This document shows positions 54,040-64,000 of a stretch of 64,000 nucleotides of DNA, one piece after another. The first letter of the stretch is position 1. Every line of letters starts with the position of its first letter. The notes under the pieces are model-generated. The model made no database searches. It had not been told where the DNA came from and saw only the letters and a program-made list of their open reading frames with translations. Origin of the DNA: Chrysophaeum taylorii (taxonomy: Eukaryota > Sar > Pelagophyceae > Pelagomonadales > Pelagomonadaceae); the NCBI GenBank assembly GCA_029834535.1, contig JAQMWT010000489.1, positions 1 to 64,000 of the forward strand. The letters are read 5' to 3'. A program made the position numbers and the translations under genes.

Positions 54040-54925
54040 CGTAGTTCCTGCGAAGCCTTCTGCTGCTATGGTGTGTGCATGGATCGGCTCGTGCGATATC
54101 AGCGACTGCGAGAGGGGGGACCTGGGAAGTGTATGGAAATAAGCACCGCGTCGTCGCGAATCCCGATCTGGAATAATAATAATATGGAAAAGGCTCTTAT
54201 AACCAGAACCAGTCCGCTTCAACGGCGCCTGCATTGCAGCATGGCCACCGCGATAGGCCGATGCCATCGGCTCCTTCTCTACGAGGTATTTCAAAGACGC
54301 GGGATGAAGAGCAGCCCTAAACAGCGGCCTATACGACGCGCGTCTCGAACGGACACTATTCCCTGGGAACGCAGCAATCGCCCAGACTTTTTTCCCCATC
54401 GCCAAAGGAGGCTCTTACGATGATGATAACAGGACACCGGTCGTTCCCTCTCGCCAACGCACGCCTCGGAGATAGATATCGACGCGCGGTCCGCTCTCTC
54501 GTGAGCCACCCAATCAGGAGCCGACTCCGCGAGCGACTGAATCATTCATCAAAGCGAGCCAAGCAAAAGCGACCAACCGAGTACCCTCGAGACAGATGGT
54601 GATGATCCAGAACACCTAAGTCTCACTCCGTGCGCAATTGTGGCAAGTCCCAACAGTCGAAGATCACCGAAGGAGATGATCAGTGGTACTGCGACATCGT
54701 GAACGGCGGCAAGTCCTAGTAGTGATGAACCTCGCAGAGAGATGATGTACGGGGCCGCACAACAAGCCTTTGTGCTTTCTTGCTTCTTCTTCTTCTTCTT
54801 CTTCTTCGCCCTCCTTTCTCTTCCTCTGAGCTCATCCGTTCTGGCTAACCATAACAATTAGGGTCACGAAAACGTGTCATTTGGTCACAACGACCTTTTT
54901 CGGAATTTCTGTGGTGTCATCGGGT
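54040..54925. other. Gene-free stretch
   Basis: No supported gene. A short CTT microsatellite lies at about 54782-54806; other frames are short and mutually overlapping. Confidence 0.5.
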
Positions 54926-55215
54926 TTTTAAAGGTCGACTACTTAGAGGGGGTGGTGCGTGTGGATGCTCGAAGGTTTTTGATGCGTTGTGTGGGGACAT
55001 GAAGGATATACCGGAAGGGCGGGTATGCGGGGCCTAGTCGGGTTGCTCAAAAAAAAATTGTCATTTGGGCATGGCTTGACATTTTATTTGGTCTAATGAC
55101 GTTTCATCTGGTCAGGCCATGACAAAATGACTTATTTTTTTTTACTAAATGACATTTTTTTGGTGACTAAACGACACTCCCTTGTTGACAGGCACAAACC
55201 AAATGACACCAATCG
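54926..55215. repeat. Diverged LTR-like repeat and TCATTTGG-type motif cluster
   Basis: 54926-55040 is a diverged copy of the LTR-like repeat (GGTCGACTACTTAGAGGG, CATGAAGGATAT, GGGCGGGTATGCGGGGCC). Between 54885 and 55215 the motif GTCATTTGGTC and its complement CCAAATGAC, with variants (TTTATTTGGTC, TTTCATCTGGTC, AAAATGAC), occur at least seven times on both strands, like a degenerate short inverted-repeat cluster. Confidence 0.6.
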
Positions 55216-57432
55216 GCCATGATAACCGTTGCGTTCTCGCTTCTTCTCCGTTTCCTCCGAGCTCATCCATTCTGGCTCTTCGAGCCTTGCAAACCATAAT
55301 TATAGCCAACCGTACGGCTGGCCGCACCAGGGCGATCAAGGTGACGAAGCGAGCACCCCCCGACGATCTAGTCGACCAAGCGGTTCCTCGACAAAGGTAA
55401 TCCAGCGCACCAAGTCATGAAATGGGCGCTCACCCCGTTTCACACAGAGGTGTCAAGTCCGGGCACCTAATGATCCTCGCAGCAATGGGGCGCGACAGCG
55501 AAAAGATAATGTTCGCATAATGCATGCATACGTTGCATGTAAATTTTTTGTGAAGAAAAAAAGTATGCGATGCCCTTGGTACGTTCCGGAGAAGGGGGCG
55601 CCTTAATGATCGGTCGTGCGACATCGACAGTCCGTTAGCTAATTTGGCGTCTTTGACGTCCACCTCGGCGCAAGGATCCTGTCATCATTACTCGAATTAT
55701 ACAGTATATATTCACGTAAAAATTTATTTTATAACGGAGACATCTTACTTGTTTGTTTGGCAATTTAAGAGGCAACCATGAGATTATCATATCATAAAGA
55801 AGAACCCGGAGTGCACGCACGCAGTCTATCTGGCTCCGGCGTGTGTTTTTGCCCTCCTGAAAAGCAGCTAATAGAGACAAAACACACCCGAGTGTGGTAG
55901 TGTCGCGAAGTCGCATCAAAATAAAGACTCTGAAAGTTGGTACGATGCGGGGAATCTGGGTACCGAACAAGCGACAAGCACGGTAGAATCACCATCACGG
56001 CGCGCGTCAATGGTAATAACGAGCATATTGCCCCGTGCCGCCGGGTCGTTCATTTCAGAACAAAAAGAAACAATAGCAGGTGACACGCGTGCGCAGAAAC
56101 AGTAAGCAGGATGTCATGCGGGGTCCGAGGTGGCGCGCTCTTACATCTCGGCGCGACTATCGACATTTCTCGTAGGGTCTGCGTCGTACATCAGGGCAAA
56201 TTGAGCCGATGGCCCTATGGCAACGGCAGCCCCACCGCCGGCGGATGCATCGGCTGATTGATCAGAGTGGTATCTCAGCACATTGCAAGTAGGTGGTGGT
56301 GTTGGTCATGTGGTTTTGGTCATCTTCTCACACTCGCGGTCCTAGTCGCGTGCCGGCGTTGGCTACCTGGGCTCGTGGCATCGACGTCTTTTACTCTGAT
56401 TCGCACTACTCTGATGCGTTTCGCGGCGCTGCGAGCGTAGTGGCATGAGGAACTAACTACCACACGTGGGACGGCACAACGCTAGGAACGACGAGGACTT
56501 AGGAACAACAAGTTTTAAAAAAAATTCTGCCTTTGTCGACGCGGCATTGTTGGGTATTAGGGGGACTGCGGTTACACTACGCGTCCAAGGCGCGATACGA
56601 CCTACTTTTGAGAAACTAGTCGACCAAAAAAAGTTTCTGTTTTTTTGTATAGGTTTCTATACATGTGACGATGAGAGCGGGGGATCAGAGAAGGGGTTTT
56701 TTGACCGTTAAGCACCGTTCTCTTGCGCCAGCGGACGCGCCTTGCCTTGCCCTTCATGAGACTGACGCGCTAGCTCAAAAACTTCAAGTGCCTATTAATT
56801 TTTTTCGACCTCTAAAACCCTCAGCCACATATCCCCTTGCCCTGACACGACTAGTGCAGGATATGCATCAGATGGGCCTCACACGTGTGGTCGCGTCGAT
56901 AGTTCAGTAGGTAGGTTTTGGGACGAGTTGTTTATGGGGCCCACAAAAGTCAAGTTGCGCTCACCTAGGCTACAGATGTGCCGCGGCGTCGCGTTTTGAC
57001 GTGTTGCCAGGAAACGCGGTGCGTTCAATGTATTTTAAGGCCGATGGAGGCAATAAATATATTGGTCTCGTGAAAAAAAAAAAAATTGGGTACTACAATT
57101 ATTTGGCTCAACGTGACACGTCGTCGAGCGTTCTAAACTGCGTTTTATTAATCAATCACCGTTGAAGGTTTATTCTGGGAACGTGTGGGAAACGATCGAA
57201 AAAGCATATACGCGCAAACATTGAAGATGTGGCGCAATTTTGTGCCAAGGTAAGGGTTGGGGTTGGGCAAGTGTTCATCGGTGCCGAAGAAAGTGAAGGA
57301 TAAAACTGTGAACTCAAGATGCCGCGGTCGTGAGGAAACTATACTGGATTCGTCCATGCCTTCCTTTTAAGATCTGAGCGTTCGTTGAACACATAGTCGC
57401 CAGACCCATCATTCGAGTCGCTGCGCTTTTTC
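55216..57432. other. Gene-free stretch
   Basis: No supported gene. Frames are short and overlap on both strands. AT content is higher than in the gene islands and short homopolymers are common (A13 run at about 57074). Confidence 0.5.
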
Positions 57433-58245
57433 ATGTGCGACGAGGTAACCATTGTGGTTCGGTGCGAACGTGAGGTTGCATGGTAGGCGCTGCATCACAT
57501 CCGCGCGGCCTCGGGGTGCTTCCTGGTCAACGCCTTCGCGCTCAGCATCGTGCCGCTGAGCGCGCGACAGTGGTGGCAGGTGTCCGCATGGCTCGGCGCG
57601 CACCAGGCCTTCCGAGCCGTAGCGATGCGGACGGCGCCCTTTGGTCGCGTCGGAAGCGTGGGTGCCGCGATGGCCACGGCGGTCATTTTGTTTGGGTTGA
57701 GCGTTGTGACGGCGGCACCGTTCGCTTTGTGGCTCTTCGTCCCTACGGGGTTGATGGATGCCGAGGCAGCGACCCTCGTGAGGTTGCCGCGGCTCCTCCA
57801 GGGAGACAAGACTCTGGAGAGTGCCGCACGATGGACGAGTCTGGCGTGTGCGCTTGGTTTCGTCGGCGCAGGCTTCCAGGGCGTCGTCGCCTTCGGCGCG
57901 GGGCTCGGGTTCGTGGGCGCGGTCGCTGCCGTCGCGGCCGCCGTCGTCGTGGGCTGCGAGATCACGCTCCTCACCATGTCTTGCGAGGACGCGCCGCCCC
58001 CCGAAGACGACGTTCGGGTCGTCGGCTCGCCGCGGACTCTCTACCAGAGACACGTCGAGGAGGCCTTGCCGCTCGCCGTGCGCGTCGTGGCCTCGCCTCG
58101 CCTCGCGAGTCGTCGCCGTCGTCGCGGAAGGCAGTACTACAGATGGGGACCACCGCGGCTCTTCTCCCGCTTCGCCGGGTACCCGTTGACCATCTCCGAC
58201 GACGACGCGGCGGCATCCTCTGGTTCCGAAGAGGAAGAAGCCACT

Positions 58246-58276
<31 letters not shown>

Positions 58277-59346
58277 CGACGCGCCGCCGATATTCTGCGG
58301 TTGTCGAAATATGCGCCGACGACCTTGGCGCGCGCGGAACTCAGGCACTCGCGCTCAGCGTTTGGACGCACGGTGGGGTCGGTGTCGCGCTGGGGCTTGT
58401 CATGAGCACGGCGGCCCTCTATTTCAAGCAGCAGCGCTGGCCCAACTGGGGCTTCGCGTGCGCCGTCGCCGCCGCGGCGGTCGCCGCCCTAGGGCTCACG
58501 TTTGTCGTGCGCGCAACTCAAAAAAACGGCGCAGCTGGCCTCGCGTGCGCCGCAGCGCTTTGCTCTTTGGTCGTCGCGACACCCGACGACACGTTGCTGA
58601 CGGCTGGCGTCCTGGTGTGCGTCGCGGCCTTGGCGTGTTCGGCGCGACGCGCGGCGGATCGCGTCGCGCTCGCGGCCACCGCGCACTACGCGGGTCGCAG
58701 AAACTTCTTCGAATTATGGGTCCGTCGGACGCGCGTCGCCTCGGCGCTCGGCTCGTGCGCTGCCTGCGTCGCAGGCCCGCCCCTTCTCCTCCTCGCGGGG
58801 GTACGCGCGCTCTTCGTCGCCGAACTCTTCGTCTGCGCGATCCTCGCCACGTCCGTGCTCTGGACCGTCGCGTCGGCCGCGGTCCAGCTCGCTGCCAAGA
58901 GCCTCTCGCCAGGACGCCTCTTCGCCACCGCGTCCCAACCCGCCACATCGTCCATTTCGACCGAACTCCCACCACTCCTCCAGCCCGCGAGTCTCTTTCG
59001 CCCGCCCCCCGTCGTCATCGCACCGTCGCCAGCGCCCTCCTTTGCCGACAAACCGATCGAAGAGTCGCCGCGCGGGAGGCCACCCCCGATCGCCACCGTC
59101 TCGGGCGCGCCGGACCTCGCCGACAAGCCCCCCGAGGAGTCGCCGCGCGGCAACGAGATTCTCCTCGACACCTCCTCCGACCCCAAGACGACGACGACGA
59201 CGGCGGCGGCGGCGGCGGAACCGTCGCAGACGGAATTGGTCGAGGTCGACCTCGTCGGCGTCGAAGTCATCGAAGGCGACGATGATGACGACGATGAAGA
59301 AGACCCGCGGCGCCGCTCACCCCATTCCTCTTCTTCCTCGTCCTGA
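57433..59346 (+). CDS. Multi-pass membrane protein of unknown function
   Basis: The main frame runs from 57487 to 59346. It has no ATG near its start; the codon at 57550 is GTG. An upstream ATG at 57433 can join through a 42-base GT-AG intron (57445-57486), giving MCDE-ALHHIRAASGCFLVN; this first exon is tentative. Hydrophobic segments include GAAMATAVILFGLSVVTAAP, GAVAAVAAAVVVGCEITLLT, GVGVALGLVMSTAALYF, FACAVAAAAVAALGLTFVV, ACAAALCSLVV, TAGVLVCVAALACS and VAGPPLLLLAGVRALFV: about eight to ten helices. A poly-Gln run from CAG repeats (58246-58272) sits in a loop. The tail has two PIEESPRG/PPEESPRG motifs and poly-Asp. Family unknown. Confidence 0.65.
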
Positions 59347-61405
59347 TCTCTATCTATCGCTCATATATGTTCCGCACGCATAATATCGTGGCTGAAAAGG
59401 CCCGTTAGCTCCCACCATGGAAGTCTCGACACGGTCGCTCCAAAGCGACCATGCGGAGTTTTTCTCAGCTCGTCTTCGGCCGACTACCAAGGCGAACAAC
59501 AAATGTTGAATTTCTTTGGGCAAGATTCTTTTTTGTCATTCTTTCTTTCCTTTCTTTCAACTCTTGGACGTGACGCAGCATAATTTCATTTCATTTTCAT
59601 TCTTTTTTCATTCGTAAACTAATAAATAAATAACCCCGAAACCGCGTTCGAGCGGTGGGGGCACTCACTATTTGAGCTTATTATCAACAAGGCTTGCTTC
59701 CTCCTTCGGTTTTGCTAGTCCGATTACCACCTTTGTTTCTGCTATCGCCACAAAGAAGAAAGACACCGGTCCTCCGACTGCCCTCGCGAGTGTCGTCGAA
59801 AATGTCCAACTTGCCGGCAAACAACTCGCGGCTGTCGCGGACGTTCGGGATGTGCGCTTAGCGCCCGGTTCGACGTGACATCATGGGACGATGTCGCTGC
59901 CGACATCCGTGGTCTCTACGTTGACTACGTTACCGATGATGGCGCCATTTTCGTCCATCCGCGCGGCCACAACGTTGTATTTGCCACACTCGCTCCGCGC
60001 CGATTTCTTTCGTTCGTTGTTGGGCCTCCAACACCGACACACATCGACTTCAACGCGGATCCCAACCACGTCCACGCATGCGACGCTGAAGTCGGTGGCG
60101 CGTTCAATTCACCTCCTCGCGATGGCCGTCAATACTCTTTCTGGAAGCGGGTTCAAACACGCCCGGGCGCTCTCGACCCAAAAAGGCAGCAACAGCCAAA
60201 GTGCCCAAACAGGGTGCTGCACACTTATGAGTAGTAGGTCCCCTTGGGCAACACAAAAAGAAGACACGAGCGAAGTGACGGACTACCGTCATTATCCGCG
60301 CAGATTTGGTCCAATAAAACCCAAGACAATTATTATCCTTATTATTATTATTATTATGGTTTGCAACTCCCAGGCTCAAGGAGCCAGAATGGATGAGCGT
60401 AAGGAAACAAGGAAGCACCAAGAATACAACGGATGGATATGCGCGCAGAGGGGGAACCTGATGAAGCAACTAATTCTCGTCAGAGGCAAAGGTAGGAAGA
60501 AAGGAGCAAGGCAAGAAGCAGTGACGCAAGGAGCTCAAAGAGGGCGAGGGGAAAATAGAAAGTAGCGGCAGTCGTGGTGATGAAAAAAAACAAAAAAATA
60601 AAATAGACACGAGGAGACGACGCTAAGCGACGGTTGCAGCGTGATACCCAAGACGACAATAAATTACTTGGTTGGATTTTGTTCGTGTCGCCGCCTGCGG
60701 CGTTTAGTTGGTTCGAATCGCCAGTTCGATGCGCCGCCTGGTTGCTTTGGTTTGGTTTGGACTGGTTTCCTTTTGCACGGCCAAGCGCAAGGGTTTGGTC
60801 TCTGAGTTCGCTGGCGCACTCCGGATGAAGCATGGACGAGACAGCTCGAGCTGCGCGCCAACGCGGCAAACGGACACCTACCCCCCCTTCCCTTTCCTTC
60901 TCTTCCTCCCTCTCGATTTTTGCTTTCAAGCCCCGCCCGCTTGAATAATACTCGGACTCCATTGAAAAACACAAGTGGTGGCGTCTTGCTCAGCGCCCCT
61001 GCTTCGGCCCAAAAACCAAAAACGATTGTAGTTGGATGTTGGTTTTGGTTGGTTGCTTTGATCACTTCGTATTGGGTTTGATTGTGACTCCACAGTGTCT
61101 TTTGGGAAACGGCCATATAGGTAACTAACTAATAAGTCTAGTGCAGCTGAGGCTGGAGTCACCGAGGAAATCACGCAGGGAAGGTTGTCGATCTTGCCAC
61201 CACCGCCGGCCGCCACGGCTTGCGGTTTCGAGGAAAAGCTCGGACCACGCGCGTTTCTATTTAGGGATATCGATCGGAAAGTTAAGAAGAATTTTCTCGA
61301 AAAAGTAGAGTATCATAATACGGCCACGTCAGAATATGTCTGAGGCCACGTCACGGGCCCCTGTCGGTCGGTCATGGTCATTTTCATTTTCATTTTCATT
61401 GTAGC
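59347..61405. other. Gene-free stretch
   Basis: No convincing gene. A 119-codon frame at 59875-60234 (DYVTDDGAIFVHPRGHNVVF) and one upstream are protein-like in places but lie in different frames, so a decayed gene is possible. TTATTA microsatellite near 60330-60357, ATTTTC/TTTTCA repeat near 61378-61402, and an AACCAA-rich stretch near 60735-60775 and 61010-61070. Confidence 0.4.
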
Positions 61406-63085
61406 ATGGACATTCGCGCGGAGTATGGTGATGTTGGGTTGAAAAATTTGCGAGAGGCGGTGGATAACTGGAGGGAGCTCGGTTCCCGGCCCCTCGAGAA
61501 TGCGGCGGGCTTCGATGAGGTTTTTGGGATGCTTCTGGACGACACGGAGGAGCACTACCGAATCCTTGGCGGTCTGGAGCCGTTGGAGATTTTTACGCTC
61601 CTTGTGCTCGTGGGAAACATGCCGCCCGCGCACGAGTCCCTCAAGTATATTTTTTGGATTCACGGGGGGGATATTGAGCGCGCGTTGGCCGCGATCGCGA
61701 ACGCGGCTCGGGTCCTCGGGGTGGAAGCGTCTCGACCAAATCTTAAGAATTCCAAGGTGTCCTTCCGAGATTTCTGGCACTCGCTCAGAAACGAGAACGT
61801 CGATCTCGCGAATTTTCTCGATAAAATTTTCGGCTTGCGGCGCACACCTTCCTACGCGTGCGCGGAGGAGGCGAGCGTCGGCGTTCTGATGTTAGCCGAA
61901 GAAAACCAAGAGGAAGACGAAGATCGCGGGCGGAGGTCGTCGTTGTTTCAACGTGGCCTCGGACGACGAGTCGTAATGCTCGATCCCGTGACTACGGTGT
62001 CGGCCGACGAGACGGTCTTGTCGGTTGTTGCGACCTTGGTGCGCGACCGGGCGTTCGCCGTTCCGGCGACCCGAGCCGGCGTGATCGCGGGACTCGCGAC
62101 GTTCCGCAGCGTCCTGAGAGCCGCGTTGGTCGGCCTTCGCGCAGCCCCTACCCATCGCCTGCTCGAGGCGGCGAGGCGACCACGATCGAGGTTGTTGTCC
62201 AAAGGAATCGCCGACGAAATATCATTCGTCAACGCGTCGGGTCGACGGGGCTTTGCCGTGGTGCCCTCAATGCTGCTCGCAGACGCGCAGCCCTTCCACT
62301 GGCTCGACCACGTAGCACGTGGAAGACCGGTCCACGCGGTCCTCGCGTCGAACGTAAATCGCCGAGTCTCTGATCTCCTAGGCGTGCTCGACGCGAACCA
62401 CTTCCTCGGACTCGTCGCCGACAATCCCGAGTTTCTAGGGGGCTGGTGGCACGTCCCCGTGGCTCACTTCCCGCGCCTTGAACGCAGACCTACCTCGGTG
62501 GCATCGACATCGCGGCTCTTTGACGCGCTCCGAGTGATGATGGACGGAAAAAACAACGTGGTCGCTATCGTCGACCGCGACGCCTCCTGCGAGGGTTCGA
62601 TCAGCTTCGACACCGTGCGGCAACTTCTCGAAGCAAGGCTTCGTGATAATACGGTGGTGCACCTCGACAGAAGCGAAGCGTCGGACGACAATTGCCTCGC
62701 CCCTTCTTCTCGTGCCGACGACGACGAAGAAGAATTGCCCGAGCGTACCGCGTACGCTACGCTCCTTTCGATGCTCCCGCAGCCGCTGGCGACGGGCACC
62801 TATGCCGCGTGCGTAGTCGACGCAGAGACGCCCCTGGGCGCGGCAATCAACGCCGCTATGGGTTCTTCGCCCAACGCCGACCGCATCCACGTCTTCCAAG
62901 ACAACACGAGATTTCTAGGCGACCTGACCTTCGTCAATCTCGCCCAGTTCATCTTGGATTTCAAACTCGAGGACGAGCCCGAGGTGGAAAAAACCGAGCC
63001 GGAGGAGGCCGGCGACCGGCGAGGCACTCACGATAGCACGACGACGACGAGCGAGCGAACGAACGCCGCTGCTGCAAGTCGTTGA
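61406..63085 (+). CDS. EF-hand-like / CBS-domain protein
   Basis: 559 codons from ATG at 61406. Residues about 30-105 (AAGFDEVFGMLLDDTEEHYR, LEPLEIFTLLVLVGNM, ESLKYIFWIHGGDIE) fit the helix-loop-helix pattern of an EF-hand pair, with loops too degenerate to promise calcium binding. From about 190 there are CBS-like repeats: MLDPVTTVSADETVLSVVAT with AFAVPAT, VARGRPVHAVLASNVN with LLGVLDANHFLGLV, SRLFDALRVMMD with NVVAIVDRD, and TYAACVVDAETPLG with LGDLTFVNLAQFIL. Paired CBS modules bind adenine nucleotides, as in AMPK gamma. A nucleotide-sensing role is therefore inferred. The acidic C-terminal tail is disordered. Single exon. Confidence 0.6.
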   Translation: MDIRAEYGDVGLKNLREAVDNWRELGSRPLENAAGFDEVFGMLLDDTEEHYRILGGLEPLEIFTLLVLVGNMPPAHESLKYIFWIHGGDIERALAAIANAARVLGVEASRPNLKNSKVSFRDFWHSLRNENVDLANFLDKIFGLRRTPSYACAEEASVGVLMLAEENQEEDEDRGRRSSLFQRGLGRRVVMLDPVTTVSADETVLSVVATLVRDRAFAVPATRAGVIAGLATFRSVLRAALVGLRAAPTHRLLEAARRPRSRLLSKGIADEISFVNASGRRGFAVVPSMLLADAQPFHWLDHVARGRPVHAVLASNVNRRVSDLLGVLDANHFLGLVADNPEFLGGWWHVPVAHFPRLERRPTSVASTSRLFDALRVMMDGKNNVVAIVDRDASCEGSISFDTVRQLLEARLRDNTVVHLDRSEASDDNCLAPSSRADDDEEELPERTAYATLLSMLPQPLATGTYAACVVDAETPLGAAINAAMGSSPNADRIHVFQDNTRFLGDLTFVNLAQFILDFKLEDEPEVEKTEPEEAGDRRGTHDSTTTTSERTNAAAASR

Positions 63086-63555
63086 CTATTGAAAGTTGAG
63101 GCCGGACTCAACACGTGGTGCAGCAGCATGCAGCCCATTATGGTCGCAGCAGCTGCCCCAAGATGATAAAAATCACCAACGCCTTTATAATTGTCGCAAG
63201 TTGGCTGGCTAATAAGGTCCGAGACACTGCGGCGGCGACGCAGTCACCAGGTGCCTCCTTTCCTTCGAGGCGCAACCAGTCCGGCGGCGGCGGCTGGGTG
63301 ATGGTGCGAGACTGATGATGATGATGAAACTCGGTGTGTGAGAGCGTCGACTGCGTCGCCCGAAAAAAAACTGCCCCCCCCCAAAAAAAAAAAAGGCTCC
63401 GGCCGCTCACACCCGACCGACCCCTCCTTGAAGTGCTGTCGCCTGCACCCCCTTCAAACTTAAGCGCCCGCCCCACTTCGTTGTTTGATCGACACAACGA
63501 CGAGCGCAGTGCTGCGCAAAAAAAAAAAAAATCCTGGACCAAAGAGACGCCGGTT

Positions 63556-63593
<38 letters not shown>

Positions 63594-63660
63594 TTGCTTA
63601 TGATGTGATTGCTTGATGCCGTTCCTCGATGTTGATTTTTTTATCGTGCACATCTCGAAA
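63086..63660. other. Intergenic stretch with GCC microsatellite
   Basis: Contains A-rich homopolymers (about 63362-63395 and 63517-63531) and about 14 GCC units (63553-63594). Polyalanine frames across it are artefacts of the repeat. Confidence 0.7.
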
Positions 63661-64000
63661 TCAGGAGAGTGCGCAGGCGATGATGCAGCTGGGAAAGTGG
63701 CAGGATCGCGAAGAGCCACGTTGTTGTTGTTGTTGTCGTTGTTGTTGCGTGGAAGGTGCGGCGTCGCTTATTGTTCCGCGGGGATCGTAGCGGCGGAGGA
63801 GGTCGGCGATGTCGCGGTGGCGCGCTTTGTAGAGCGGAGTGGCGGCCAGGTTTGCGGCGAGCTTGGGGTCGGCGCCGTTGTCTAGGAGAAAGGCGGCCAT
63901 ATTGTAGTGGCCGTTCGCGCAGGCGGCGACGAGGTGTTCGTCGTCGATGGAGGCACCGTTGTCGAGCAGGAGTTTCGCGCAGTCGATGTGTCCGTTGCGC
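63661..64000 (-). CDS. Ankyrin-repeat protein, 3' end only
   Basis: Leftward frame open at the right window edge and ending at 63661. The visible 112 residues include ankyrin repeats: RNGHIDCAKLLLDNGASIDD, HLVAACANGHYNMAAFLLDN then GADPKLA, and TPLYKARHRDIADLLRRYDP. The C-terminal tail contains a poly-Gln run from CAA/CAG-like codons. The true start is outside the window (the internal Met at 63900 is within a repeat). Confidence 0.85.
   Translation of the reverse strand, partial: RNGHIDCAKLLLDNGASIDDEHLVAACANGHYNMAAFLLDNGADPKLAANLAATPLYKARHRDIADLLRRYDPRGTISDAAPSTQQQRQQQQQRGSSRSCHFPSCIIACALS

Noticed and set aside
57480-59285. 601-codon rightward frame overlapping the membrane protein
   Set aside because: Arg-rich without hydrophobic segments; the neighbouring frame has clean membrane helices and poly-Gln/poly-Asp tracts in sense.
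63549-63600. Polyalanine coding segment
   Set aside because: Simple GCC microsatellite between genes, flanked by A-rich homopolymers.
1-64000. tRNA or rRNA genes
   Set aside because: No cloverleaf with matching arms or rRNA core was noticed; the only tRNA-like signal is the retroelement primer site at 18921.

Overview
The window looks like nuclear DNA of a GC-rich eukaryotic microalga, probably a stramenopile or other secondary-plastid alga. This is inferred from domain mixtures, strongly G/C-ending codons, sparse short introns (37-137 bases) and the repeat content; no rRNA, tRNA or organelle marker confirms it. Gene islands are very compact (neighbours 18 bases apart or overlapping at their 3' ends) and are separated by islands of dead or decaying mobile DNA.

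Layout. 1-3.8 kb: a secreted GRDP-like/DOMON protein (runs off the left edge), a divergent glycosyltransferase-like membrane protein, and a broken homocysteine S-methyltransferase copy whose 5' part is replaced by a Copia fragment. 3.8-6.8 kb: head-to-tail relics of a Helitron-type helicase repeat. 6.8-14.5 kb: a 1,846-residue RelA/SpoT-like-TPR-kinase-LRR protein, an F-box/kelch protein and a 2-oxoglutarate/Fe(II) oxygenase. 14.5-18.7 kb: more Helitron relics and a minisatellite. 18.7-28.9 kb: a nearly full-length Copia-like LTR element with 195-base LTRs, a copia-type half-tRNA primer site, and an internal antisense reading frame holding a DNA-methyltransferase-like domain and an integrase. 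29-41 kb: gene-poor, with an ankyrin protein, a small secreted protein with one intron, and a pogo-like transposase relic. 41-54 kb: an ammonium transporter with four short introns, divergent from a very large VWA8-type ATPase that carries two successive three-AAA cassettes, then a 1,206-residue protein of unknown function with a histidine/glycine repeat. 57-64 kb: a multi-pass membrane protein, an EF-hand-like/CBS protein and the 3' end of an ankyrin gene.

No operon-like joint pathway is evident. The genes suggest signalling and regulation (kinase-LRR, F-box, CBS, ankyrin), nitrogen uptake (AMT) and mitochondrial-type AAA machinery (VWA8). The strongest unusual signals are the six-AAA VWA8 protein, the antisense methyltransferase-integrase frame inside a Copia element with initiator-tRNA anticodon-loop priming, and the RelA/SpoT-TPR-kinase-LRR chimera.
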